From JBDSYA01 sp039925865 (GTDB lineage: Bacteria > Bacteroidota > Ignavibacteria > Tepidaquicellales > Tepidaquicellaceae): a stretch of DNA of 5,097 bases. Below are positions 1-5,097 of the stretch, one piece after another. The DNA lies in contig JBDSYA010000010.1 of NCBI GenBank assembly GCA_039925865.1, forward strand, positions 1 through 5,097. The letters are read 5' to 3'. The notes beneath the pieces were generated by a model that had not been told where the DNA came from, ran no database searches, and saw only the letters and a list, made by a program, of their open reading frames with translations. Made by a program: the position numbers and the translations under genes. Each line of letters begins with the position of its first letter. Position 1 is the stretch's first letter.

Positions 1-427
1 TTTCATCTTTCTTACTGTATGGAGCTGTACATTTGTAAGAAAATATTGCTTCATCTGACAAAACGGAAAAGCCATGTGCAAAGCCCGGAGGTATCCAAAT
101 CTGTTTGTGATTTTCACCTGTAAGTTCAACGGTAAAATGTTTTCCGAAAGTGGGAGAACCGAATCTAACGTCAACTGCTACATCAATGACACTTCCTGCA
201 ATTACCTGGCAAAGTTTACCCTGAGCAAATTGCCCAACCTGATAATGCAAACCTCTGATAGTGCCTTTTTGAGATTTTGAAATATTATCCTGAACAAAAT
301 CATAATTCAAACCGGCTTGTTTATACTTTTTCTTATTATATGATTCAAAGAAAAATCCTCTTTCATCAGGAAAAAAATCCGGTTCAATGACGAGCAATCC
401 ACCTATTTCACTCTTAATGATTTTCAA
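1..427 (-). CDS. rfbC: dTDP-4-dehydrorhamnose 3,5-epimerase, C-terminus beyond window
   Basis: Cytoplasmic RmlC-type cupin enzyme that epimerises C3 and C5 of dTDP-4-keto-6-deoxy-D-glucose, the third step to dTDP-L-rhamnose. The reverse-strand translation gives 142 residues with family landmarks: IEPDFFPDERGFF (14-26), TIRGLHYQ (56-63) with the catalytic His61 and substrate-binding Arg58, Lys71 in the QGKL segment, IDVAVDVR (81-88), WIPPGFAHGF (111-120), and Tyr131 in SYKC, the expected acid/base Tyr. The family is about 180 residues, so roughly 40 residues, including the second catalytic Asp, lie outside. The start is TTG at 427-425, giving MKIIKSEIGG, which fits the family N-terminus; an in-frame stop 10 nt upstream leaves no ATG or GTG option. 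It begins 4 nt after the rfbA stop, so co-transcription and translational coupling are likely. No clear SD site is visible. Confidence 0.93.
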   Translation of the reverse strand, partial: MKIIKSEIGGLLVIEPDFFPDERGFFFESYNKKKYKQAGLNYDFVQDNISKSQKGTIRGLHYQVGQFAQGKLCQVIAGSVIDVAVDVRFGSPTFGKHFTVELTGENHKQIWIPPGFAHGFSVLSDEAIFSYKCTAPYSKKDE

Positions 428-431
428 CTTA

Positions 432-1316
432 TCAATTTACCTTTTCCGGAGGATTGGATTCCCACAGAATTCTGTTTAAGTAATCTTTATAAAAAGATTT
501 AGGGATCTTAGAAATGATATCTTCAAATTTTTTCTTATCTATAAATCCTTTATAATAAGCGATCTCTTCGATGCATGCAACTTTCAAACCCTGCCGGTCT
601 TCTATCACACCGAAAAAATTCGATGCCTGTAAAAGAGATTCAGGAGTTCCGGTGTCAAGCCATGCTACTCCCCTGCCGATCTTCTCTACACTGAGTTTTC
701 CTTTCTTAAGATAAACATTATTGACATCAGTAATCTCAAGCTCACCTCTTGGAGAAGGTTTGATATTTTTTGAAATGCTGACAACGTCATTATCATAAAC
801 ATACAGGCCGGGCACAGCAAAATTAGATTTTGGCTTCTGAGGTTTCTCTTCGATTGAGATTGCTTTTCCGTTCTGATCAAATTCTACGATACCGTATCTT
901 TCAGGATCATTCACCCTGTAACCGAAAATAGTTGCCCCATCATTTTTTTGAATTGCCCTGTAAATAAAATCAAGATTTCCGTAAAAAATATTATCGCCTA
1001 ATATTAGAGTTGCTCCGTCACTGCCTATAAACTTTTCTCCGATAATGAAAGATTCTGCAATTCCGTTTGGAGCGGTCTGAAGTGCATATTCAATTCTTAA
1101 TCCGTAATCAGATCCATCATCAAACAATTTCTGATATAAAGGAATAGTCTCTTCATTAGAAATGATAAGTATCTCTTTTATGTTCGACAACATTAAAATT
1201 GACAGTGGATAATAGATCAATGGTTTGTCGTAAATAAGTGTAAGTTGCTTACTATAAACTTTAGATACCGGATACAAACGCGAACCGGCGCCGCCGGCTA
1301 AAATAATTCCTTTCAA
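432..1316 (-). CDS. rfbA: glucose-1-phosphate thymidylyltransferase
   Basis: RmlA joins dTTP and glucose-1-phosphate to give dTDP-glucose and pyrophosphate, the first and usually feedback-inhibited step to dTDP-L-rhamnose, in the cytoplasm. From the chosen start the protein has 294 residues, the usual family length. Visible motifs are the nucleotide-binding loop GIILAGGAGSRLYP (3-16, Arg13), SKQL with Lys23, YDKPLIYYPLS, the metal/catalytic LGDNIF (Asp108), NDPERYGIVEF, EEKP with Lys158, GLYVYDNDVV, RGELEITDVN and WLDTG (Asp221). The usual KQLLPxYDKP reads KQLTLIYDKP here, a mild departure. The start is placed at TTG 1316-1314 because it yields the standard MKGIILAGG. The frame stays open to another TTG at 1358, which would add 14 residues not expected in the family. 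Neither start has a good SD site. The stop is 4 nt before rfbC, so the two form one transcription unit running left. Confidence 0.95.
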   Translation of the reverse strand: MKGIILAGGAGSRLYPVSKVYSKQLTLIYDKPLIYYPLSILMLSNIKEILIISNEETIPLYQKLFDDGSDYGLRIEYALQTAPNGIAESFIIGEKFIGSDGATLILGDNIFYGNLDFIYRAIQKNDGATIFGYRVNDPERYGIVEFDQNGKAISIEEKPQKPKSNFAVPGLYVYDNDVVSISKNIKPSPRGELEITDVNNVYLKKGKLSVEKIGRGVAWLDTGTPESLLQASNFFGVIEDRQGLKVACIEEIAYYKGFIDKKKFEDIISKIPKSFYKDYLNRILWESNPPEKVN

Positions 1317-1433
1317 ATATTCTTGTTTTAAATTGTTAAATAGAAGCAATTTATCCAAAGAATAAACTAATTTAAAGAATATAATTTATGAAAATTTTGG
1401 ACGCTAATTGTAATTTTTATTGAAAGCTTATTG

Positions 1434-1451
1434 GAATGTTAGATAACATTC
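1434..1451. promoter_or_regulatory. 18-bp palindrome in divergent intergenic region
   Basis: The sequence GAATGTTA-GA-TAACATTC has perfect 8-bp arms around a 2-bp centre. It lies 118 bp upstream of the rfbA start and 139 bp upstream of the exported-protein gene. Its size and symmetry are those of a binding site for a dimeric repressor or activator. No regulator gene is in the window, so the function is inferred from symmetry and position only. The rest of 1317-1589 has no convincing ORF and no confident promoter. Confidence 0.4.
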
Positions 1452-1501
1452 GATCATCTGGATAATAAATTTACATTTGACAGCTTACTGAAGTGCTTGT
1501 G

Positions 1502-1541
1502 AAACTGAACTTGTTGTATGGAAAATACATTTCAGTTTTTT
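1502..1541 (+). terminator. hairpin followed by T run in leader of exported-protein gene
   Basis: AAACTGAA (1502-1509) pairs perfectly with TTCAGTTT (1531-1538). A second stem lies inside: TGTAT (1515-1519) with ATACA (1525-1529), closed by a GGAAA loop. A run of six T (1536-1541) overlaps and follows the right arm. The shape resembles a weak intrinsic terminator or attenuator 48 nt before the ATG at 1590. The outer stem is AT-rich, so stability is modest. It could also be a leader structure or chance. Confidence 0.35.
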
Positions 1542-1579
1542 CTAAATTAAGTTTAAGCTATTTTATAAAAAATAAAATC

Positions 1580-1584
1580 GGAGG
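1580..1584 (+). promoter_or_regulatory. Shine-Dalgarno site GGAGG
   Basis: GGAGG ends 5 nt before the ATG at 1590, a near-ideal spacing. It fixes the start of the exported-protein gene. It is the only strong SD site among the protein genes of this window. Confidence 0.85.
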
Positions 1585-1589
1585 ATTAA

Positions 1590-2120
1590 ATGAAAAACCT
1601 TGTATTGGTAATTGCAATCGTGCTTCTTTCAGTTTCAATTTCAAAAGCTGATGAGGTTTCACCGTTAAAGAAAACCTTTAGTAAGAAAGATATTACAAAT
1701 TTATCCGATCAATATATTAATAATAATGAAGGAATAAAAAACCCTGTTATTATAGATGTAGATAAAGACGGTGATTTTGACATCCTTAAATTCACATCAA
1801 AAGGAAATGTTGAATATTATAAAAATGCAGGTACACTTGAGAAACCTTTTTTCAGCCTTGAGAATAAAAACTTTGATAATTATGAAGTTAATTCATTCTT
1901 GCCAAAAGGTTTAATGATGCCTGTCTTTTTTGCTGACAGGGATGGCGACAAAGATCAGGATGTCTTTGCAATTGTTAAAGGTGATTATGATCTGAAAAGT
2001 CATCAGCAAAAATATGAAACGGTTTATATTGAGAATACAATGGATCTGGATAACTATACACTGATAACGATAATATTGGTTTTACTTGTAGTTGCACTTC
2101 TCGTGGTAATCGTCAGATAA
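1590..2120 (+). CDS. small exported protein with FG-GAP/VCBS-like motifs and C-terminal membrane anchor
   Basis: Predicted 176-residue cell-envelope protein of unknown function. Residues 1-20 are a typical Sec signal peptide: MKN, a hydrophobic core, and a likely cut after Ser-Lys-Ala20. Two segments resemble FG-GAP/VCBS repeat blades with Asp-rich calcium-type loops: DVDKDGDFD (56-64), preceded by NPVII and followed by VEYYKNAGT, and ADRDGDKDQD (115-124), preceded by MPVFF. Such loops bind calcium in integrin-type beta-propellers, but two blades cannot close a propeller alone, so it may need partners or be a fragment of the fold. Residues 157-175 are an uninterrupted aliphatic helix ending in a single Arg176, which would anchor the C-terminus in a membrane with the bulk outside the cytoplasm. 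There is no lipobox, and no type IX secretion tail is visible. The ATG start is fixed by the SD site at 1580-1584. It is transcribed away from the rhamnose genes and apparently alone. Confidence 0.85.
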   Translation: MKNLVLVIAIVLLSVSISKADEVSPLKKTFSKKDITNLSDQYINNNEGIKNPVIIDVDKDGDFDILKFTSKGNVEYYKNAGTLEKPFFSLENKNFDNYEVNSFLPKGLMMPVFFADRDGDKDQDVFAIVKGDYDLKSHQQKYETVYIENTMDLDNYTLITIILVLLVVALLVVIVR

Positions 2121-2124
2121 ATGA

Positions 2125-2256
2125 GAGGAAGTTGATTACGAAAAATGTTCATTTGAACTTAACATTCAAACCCGGGAAGGATTTAAGAAAATAGTCTTCA
2201 AGCCTAATCCAGGGGAGAATAAAACTAGTTGTGATTTACTCGTGATAGAACATTAA
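2125..2256 (+). pseudogene. possible remnant of a coding sequence without start codon
   Basis: After a TGA at 2122 one frame stays open for 43 codons to TAA at 2254-2256. It reads as plausible protein (EEVDYEKCSFELNIQTREGF, then KKIVFKPNPGENKTSCDLLVIEH) with many G-starting codons, as in real genes. There is no ATG, GTG or TTG near its beginning, so it cannot be a normal gene as it stands. It may be the 3' end of a decayed gene. An open frame of this length by chance is also possible. No family is recognised. Confidence 0.22.
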
Positions 2257-2275
2257 ATATTTTTATCAATTAAGT

Positions 2276-2310
2276 AATTGAACATTGAAAATTAATAATT
2301 GATAATTGAA
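2276..2310 (+). repeat. heptanucleotide-period array (about AATTGAA x5)
   Basis: Five consecutive 7-mers are in register: AATTGAA, CATTGAA, AATTAAT, AATTGAT, AATTGAA. The array ends 2 nt before the mature 5' end of the tRNA gene, in the place where its promoter or leader should be. The units are degenerate, so this is an old or diverged array. Low sequence complexity makes chance periodicity possible, but two clearer 7-nt arrays occur later in the window. Confidence 0.5.
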
Positions 2311-2312
2311 TT

Positions 2313-2384
2313 GCGGGAGTAATTCAGTGGTAGAATGCCACCTTCCCAAGGTGGACGTCGCGGGTTCGAGCCCCGTCTTCCGCT
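2313..2384 (+). tRNA. tRNA-Gly(CCC)
   Basis: A 72-nt cloverleaf folds completely. The acceptor stem is GCGGGAG with CTTCCGC (one G-U pair), the D stem ATTC/GAAT, the anticodon stem CCACC/GGTGG with loop TTCCCAA, the variable region 5 nt, and the T arm GCGGG-TTCGAGC-CCCGT. The anticodon CCC reads GGG glycine codons. Discriminator U73 is usual for bacterial tRNA-Gly. The CCA end is not encoded (CAA follows), so it must be added by a nucleotidyltransferase. Confidence 0.97.
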
Positions 2385-2390
2385 CAAAAA

Positions 2391-2418
2391 AATAATTTGA
2401 TTAGATCGAAATTATTTT
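2391..2418 (+). terminator. terminator-like hairpin after tRNA-Gly
   Basis: AATAATTTGAT (2391-2401) pairs with ATC-(G bulge)-AAATTATT (2405-2416) around a TAG loop. That gives 11 base pairs with one bulge, followed by TT, and the A run at 2386-2390 can extend the stem. It starts 6 nt after the tRNA and would end that transcript and separate it from the serine genes. The stem is almost all A-T, so it is weak for an intrinsic terminator. The remaining stretch to 2492 holds no gene and no promoter I can defend. Confidence 0.45.
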
Positions 2419-2492
2419 AGCATTTTAAATTATTGTCAGTATTCACTTCTCAATTCTTCTATATCTAATATTTAATTTCTCTAAAAAAATTA

Positions 2493-4397
2493 TTGAAAAA
2501 AAAATCCGGCACCAATATAAATTTCATTATCGACTTTGACAGCACCTTCATTCGCCTGGAAGCATTGGACGAATTATGTCACATCTCTCTTAAAAAAAAT
2601 CCTGACAGAAAAAACATTATGTCGGAGTTTGAAAAGCTGACAGAAGAAGGAATGGATGGGAAGATATCATTCAGTGATTCATTGAATAAAAGAATTAAAC
2701 TTCTTCATTCAAACAGATCCGATATTAAAGTTTTGATAAAAAAACTACACAGCAAAGTTTCAGTTTCCGTTAAAAGAAATAAAAGTTTTTTTAAAAAGTA
2801 CGGCAAGAATATTTATATAATTTCCGGAGGATTCAAAGAAATCATTATTCCGATAATTAGCAGTTATAATATTCCCGTAAAAAATGTTTTTGCAAATACT
2901 TTTGAGTTTGATAAAAAAGGCAACATAACCGGCTTTGACAAAAAAAATCTTTTAAGCACTGATAACGGTAAGATCAAACAACTTCAGAAAATAAATCTCA
3001 AAGGTGAGCTATATGTGATCGGAGACGGTTACACTGACTACGAATTGAAGGAAGCAGGGATCGCGCATAAATTCTTTGCATTTACTGAAAATATTGAGAG
3101 AGATCTTGTTACATCTAAGGCCGATCATATTACACCTAATATGGATGAATTTCTATATTTGAATAAACTTCCAATGACCATCTCATATCCGAAAAACAGA
3201 ATAAAAGTTTTGTTACTGGAAAATATTCATCACGACGCAATTGAAATTTTTAAATCGGAAGGTTATCAGGTTGAATCTTATCCATATGGATTGGATGAAA
3301 CATCACTTTCAAAGAAGATAAAGGATATTTCAATTCTCGGTATCAGATCGAAAACACATGTAAGTAAAGAATGCCTGAAACATGCCAATCGCCTGATTGC
3401 AATCGGCGCCTTCTGCATTGGTACAAATCAAATTGATCTTAATGCCGCACTTATAAAAGGCATAGCTGTATTTAATGCTCCATTCAGTAATACACGCAGT
3501 GTTGTAGAGCTTGCCCTTGCAGAAATCATAATTCTTATGCGAAATATTATAGGCAAAAGTAATTCACTGCATAAAGGCATCTGGGATAAATCTTCAAAAG
3601 GAAGTTATGAGATCAGAGGTAAGAAGATCGGTATCATTGGTTACGGTAAGATCGGTTCGCAACTTTCTGTACTTGCAGAGGATCTTGGAATGGAAGTTTA
3701 TTATTATGATGTATTAGATAAACTTGCTCTTGGAAATGCAAAAAAGTGCAATACACTTTCTGAGCTTTTAAAGAGATCTGACATCGTTACACTGCATATT
3801 GACGGAAGTAAAAGTAATACTGACTTCATTGGCGCTAAAGAATTTGCGCAAATGAAGAAGGGTGTGATCTTCCTGAATCTGAGCAGAGGCCATGTTGTCG
3901 ATATTGAAGAACTTTCAAAAAATATTATTAACCATAAGATCAGCGGCGCGTCAATTGACGTTTTCCCTGATGAACCATCGGGTAACGATGACAGATTTAT
4001 TACCAATTTGCAAAATCTGCCGAATATAATTCTCACTCCGCATATCGGTGGCAGCACTGAAGAAGCTCAAAAAAATATCGGCAACTTTGTACCTTCGAAG
4101 ATAATTGATTTTATTAATAGTGGAAATACTTTTTATAGTGTCAACTTTCCGGAAATACAATTACCGGAATTTCAGAATGCTCACCGACTGATACATATTC
4201 ATGAGAACGTTCCCGGTATACTTGCAAGAATCAATAACGTTCTCGCAGAACATAATATTAATATAATAGGCCAGTATCTGAAAACAAATGAGCTCGTAGG
4301 ATATGTGATCACTGATATTAGTAAGAAGTATGATCCGGAAGTTATAAACGAACTTAAAAAAATTCCGCATACGATCAAGTTTAGGGTTTTGTATTGA
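2493..4397 (+). CDS. serA: bifunctional phosphoserine phosphatase / D-3-phosphoglycerate dehydrogenase (SerB-SerA fusion)
   Basis: A 634-residue cytoplasmic protein predicted to catalyse the first and last steps of serine synthesis. Residues 8-225 are a SerB-type HAD phosphatase: DFDST (Asp14 nucleophile, Asp16 acid/base), Glu23, the cap segment GKISFSDSLNKR (Arg67), ISGGF (Ser111), Lys160, and GDGYTD (Asp178, Asp182); all catalytic positions are intact. Residues 235-634 match E. coli-type SerA (about 410 residues) along the whole length: IGAFCIGTNQIDL, FNAPFSNTRS, NAD fold GYGKIG (383-388) with Asp406, catalytic Arg465, Glu494 (DEP) and His517 (TPHIGGST). The C-terminal ACT domain keeps the serine-binding residues (HIHEN His570, Asn572; Asn590), so feedback inhibition by L-serine is likely. 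The start is TTG at 2493; an in-frame TAA at 2466 and no ATG or GTG between leave it as the only usual choice. No SD site. The SerC-like gene follows 123 nt downstream. Confidence 0.95.
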   Translation: MKKKSGTNINFIIDFDSTFIRLEALDELCHISLKKNPDRKNIMSEFEKLTEEGMDGKISFSDSLNKRIKLLHSNRSDIKVLIKKLHSKVSVSVKRNKSFFKKYGKNIYIISGGFKEIIIPIISSYNIPVKNVFANTFEFDKKGNITGFDKKNLLSTDNGKIKQLQKINLKGELYVIGDGYTDYELKEAGIAHKFFAFTENIERDLVTSKADHITPNMDEFLYLNKLPMTISYPKNRIKVLLLENIHHDAIEIFKSEGYQVESYPYGLDETSLSKKIKDISILGIRSKTHVSKECLKHANRLIAIGAFCIGTNQIDLNAALIKGIAVFNAPFSNTRSVVELALAEIIILMRNIIGKSNSLHKGIWDKSSKGSYEIRGKKIGIIGYGKIGSQLSVLAEDLGMEVYYYDVLDKLALGNAKKCNTLSELLKRSDIVTLHIDGSKSNTDFIGAKEFAQMKKGVIFLNLSRGHVVDIEELSKNIINHKISGASIDVFPDEPSGNDDRFITNLQNLPNIILTPHIGGSTEEAQKNIGNFVPSKIIDFINSGNTFYSVNFPEIQLPEFQNAHRLIHIHENVPGILARINNVLAEHNINIIGQYLKTNELVGYVITDISKKYDPEVINELKKIPHTIKFRVLY

Positions 4398-4425
4398 GGT
4401 ATTGGGTATTGGGTATTGGGTATTG
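4398..4425 (+). repeat. heptanucleotide tandem repeat (GGTATTG)4, possible G-quadruplex
   Basis: Four exact copies of GGTATTG begin at the base after the stop codon of the SerB-SerA gene. The final coding bases GTATTGA resemble a fifth unit. On the plus strand this makes one GG and three GGG tracts separated by TATT, a spacing that can form a two-tetrad G-quadruplex in DNA or mRNA. The array contains no C. Confidence 0.85.
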
Positions 4426-4443
4426 AGAAATTGATCACTATTT

Positions 4444-4513
4444 AACTAACAACTAACAATTAACAACAATCAACTAACAACAATCAACCAACAACTATCA
4501 ACTAACAACCAAC
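4444..4513 (+). repeat. heptanucleotide-period array (about AACTAAC x10)
   Basis: Ten 7-mers are in unbroken register: AACTAAC four times, AACCAAC twice, AACAATC twice, and AATTAAC and AACTATC once each. An eleventh partial unit, AACTTTT (4514-4520), touches the TTG start of the next gene. The plus strand has no G from 4444 to 4520, so the mRNA leader of the SerC-like gene should be unstructured. Confidence 0.85.
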
Positions 4514-4520
4514 AACTTTT

Positions 4521-5097
4521 TTGAAAACTTTTTTCACTCCAGGTCCGACTGAGCTTTATCCTGAAGTCAAAGATTATTTAGCACAGGCATTCGATGAAAA
4601 TGTCTGTTCCATTAATCACCGTAGTAAAGAGTTTATTGAAATTTATAAATTTTCTGTCAATGAATTGAAAAAACTTCTGAACGTACCTGATAATTATTTT
4701 ATTTTTTTCCTGAGTTCAGCGACAGAATGTATGGACAGGATAATTCAAAACTGCGTGGAAGAACGAAGCTTTCACTTTGTTAACGGTGCATTTGCTGAAA
4801 GATTTTATAAAACAGCAATTGAATTGAACAAGAAAGCTGAGAAGATTGAAGTTCAATACGGTCAAAGTTTTGATTTTGAAAATATTAAAATTACGAATTC
4901 TCCTGAACTCATTTGCATTACTCAAAACGAAACAAGCACAGGAGTTGCGATCGATCCTGATAAAATTTATAAATTAAAAGAAAAATATACTGACTCGTTG
5001 ATCGCTGTTGATATAGTGACTTCAGCGCCTTATGTCAATCTGGATTTTAATAAAATAGACTGTGCATTTTTTTCCGTTCAAAAGGGATTTGGCTTGC
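4521..5097 (+). CDS. serC: SerC-like phosphoserine aminotransferase (class V), C-terminus beyond window
   Basis: PLP-dependent class V aminotransferase, expected to convert 3-phosphohydroxypyruvate and glutamate to phosphoserine and 2-oxoglutarate. The 192 visible residues show FTPGPTELYP (5-14), INHRSKEF (31-38), LLNVPDNY (52-59), SSATE (65-69), QNETSTGVAID (135-145), the pyridine-binding Asp164, and SVQKGFGL with Lys188 as the likely PLP lysine. HR at 33-34 sits where E. coli SerC has the phosphate-binding His-Arg pair (ISHRGKEF), and LLNVPxNY, NETxxGxAID and the Gln before the PLP Lys also match SerC. The sequence is otherwise closer to the broad alanine-glyoxylate type than to classical SerC. 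The start at TTG 4521 gives MKTFFTPGPT, the normal family N-terminus; a TAA at 4503 rules out earlier starts. No SD site. Position behind the SerB-SerA fusion supports the middle step of serine synthesis. A different transaminase substrate cannot be excluded. Confidence 0.88.
   Translation, partial: MKTFFTPGPTELYPEVKDYLAQAFDENVCSINHRSKEFIEIYKFSVNELKKLLNVPDNYFIFFLSSATECMDRIIQNCVEERSFHFVNGAFAERFYKTAIELNKKAEKIEVQYGQSFDFENIKITNSPELICITQNETSTGVAIDPDKIYKLKEKYTDSLIAVDIVTSAPYVNLDFNKIDCAFFSVQKGFGL

Noticed and set aside
74..280. Plus-strand 68-residue open frame
   Set aside because: It lies wholly opposite rfbC, whose frame carries clear family motifs; no homology or start signal supports it.
686..880. 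Minus-strand 64-residue open frame inside rfbA
   Set aside because: It is in another frame of a clearly identified gene and shows no recognisable domain.
1317..1358. Longer rfbA beginning at TTG 1358 with 14 extra residues
   Set aside because: The added residues are not typical of RmlA, there is no SD site, and the TTG at 1316 gives the standard MKGIILAGG start and family length.
1477..1482. TTGACA as a -35 promoter element for the gene at 1590
   Set aside because: No acceptable -10 element lies 16-18 bp downstream, and the AT-rich region gives many partial matches by chance.
2147..2158. 12-bp palindrome GTTCA-TT-TGAAC as an operator
   Set aside because: It is short, lies inside the possible gene remnant, and is far from any start; chance is an adequate explanation.
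2313..2384. Integration (att) site at the tRNA gene
   Set aside because: No integrase gene and no direct repeat of the tRNA 3' end is visible in the window.
3704..4438. Several minus-strand open frames opposite the SerA part
   Set aside because: They are antisense to a strongly conserved catalytic and ACT region and have no recognisable protein features.
4398..4520. CRISPR array
   Set aside because: The 7-nt units are directly tandem with no unique spacers, so this is short tandem repeat DNA.
4716..4925. Minus-strand 69-residue open frame
   Set aside because: It is antisense to the SerC-like gene, whose motifs are clear along this stretch.

Overview
The window is AT-rich (roughly two thirds A+T) chromosomal DNA. 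Its protein relationships, lack of Shine-Dalgarno (SD) sites at most genes, and frequent TTG starts suggest the Bacteroidota/Ignavibacteriota (Chlorobi-related) part of the tree. That placement is an inference from gene style, not from a marker gene.

Left part (1-1316, minus strand): two genes of the dTDP-L-rhamnose pathway. rfbA (glucose-1-phosphate thymidylyltransferase) is followed 4 nt later by rfbC (dTDP-4-dehydrorhamnose 3,5-epimerase), which runs off the left edge. They look like part of an operon for surface polysaccharide precursors. A divergent intergenic region (1317-1589) holds an 18-bp operator-like palindrome and a hairpin followed by a T run. It leads to a plus-strand gene (1590-2120) for a small exported protein with two Asp-rich FG-GAP/VCBS-like segments and a C-terminal membrane anchor. 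This is the only gene here with a clear SD site and an ATG start.

Middle (2121-2492): no intact gene except tRNA-Gly(CCC). The stretch holds a possible 43-codon gene remnant, a 7-nt periodic repeat that stops 2 nt before the tRNA, and a terminator-like hairpin just after it.

Right part (2493-5097, plus strand): a 634-residue fusion of phosphoserine phosphatase (SerB, N-terminal) to an E. coli-type D-3-phosphoglycerate dehydrogenase with ACT domain (SerA, C-terminal), followed by a SerC-like class V aminotransferase cut by the right edge. Together they encode all three steps of the phosphorylated serine pathway in two genes. The last gene starts at TTG and lies in a 123-nt spacer context made of two heptanucleotide arrays, (GGTATTG)4 and ten units of about AACTAAC.

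The most notable points are the SerB-SerA fusion, which joins the first and last steps of a pathway on one feedback-regulated chain; three separate 7-nt-period arrays at gene borders; and four of five protein genes starting with TTG-AAA and no SD site.
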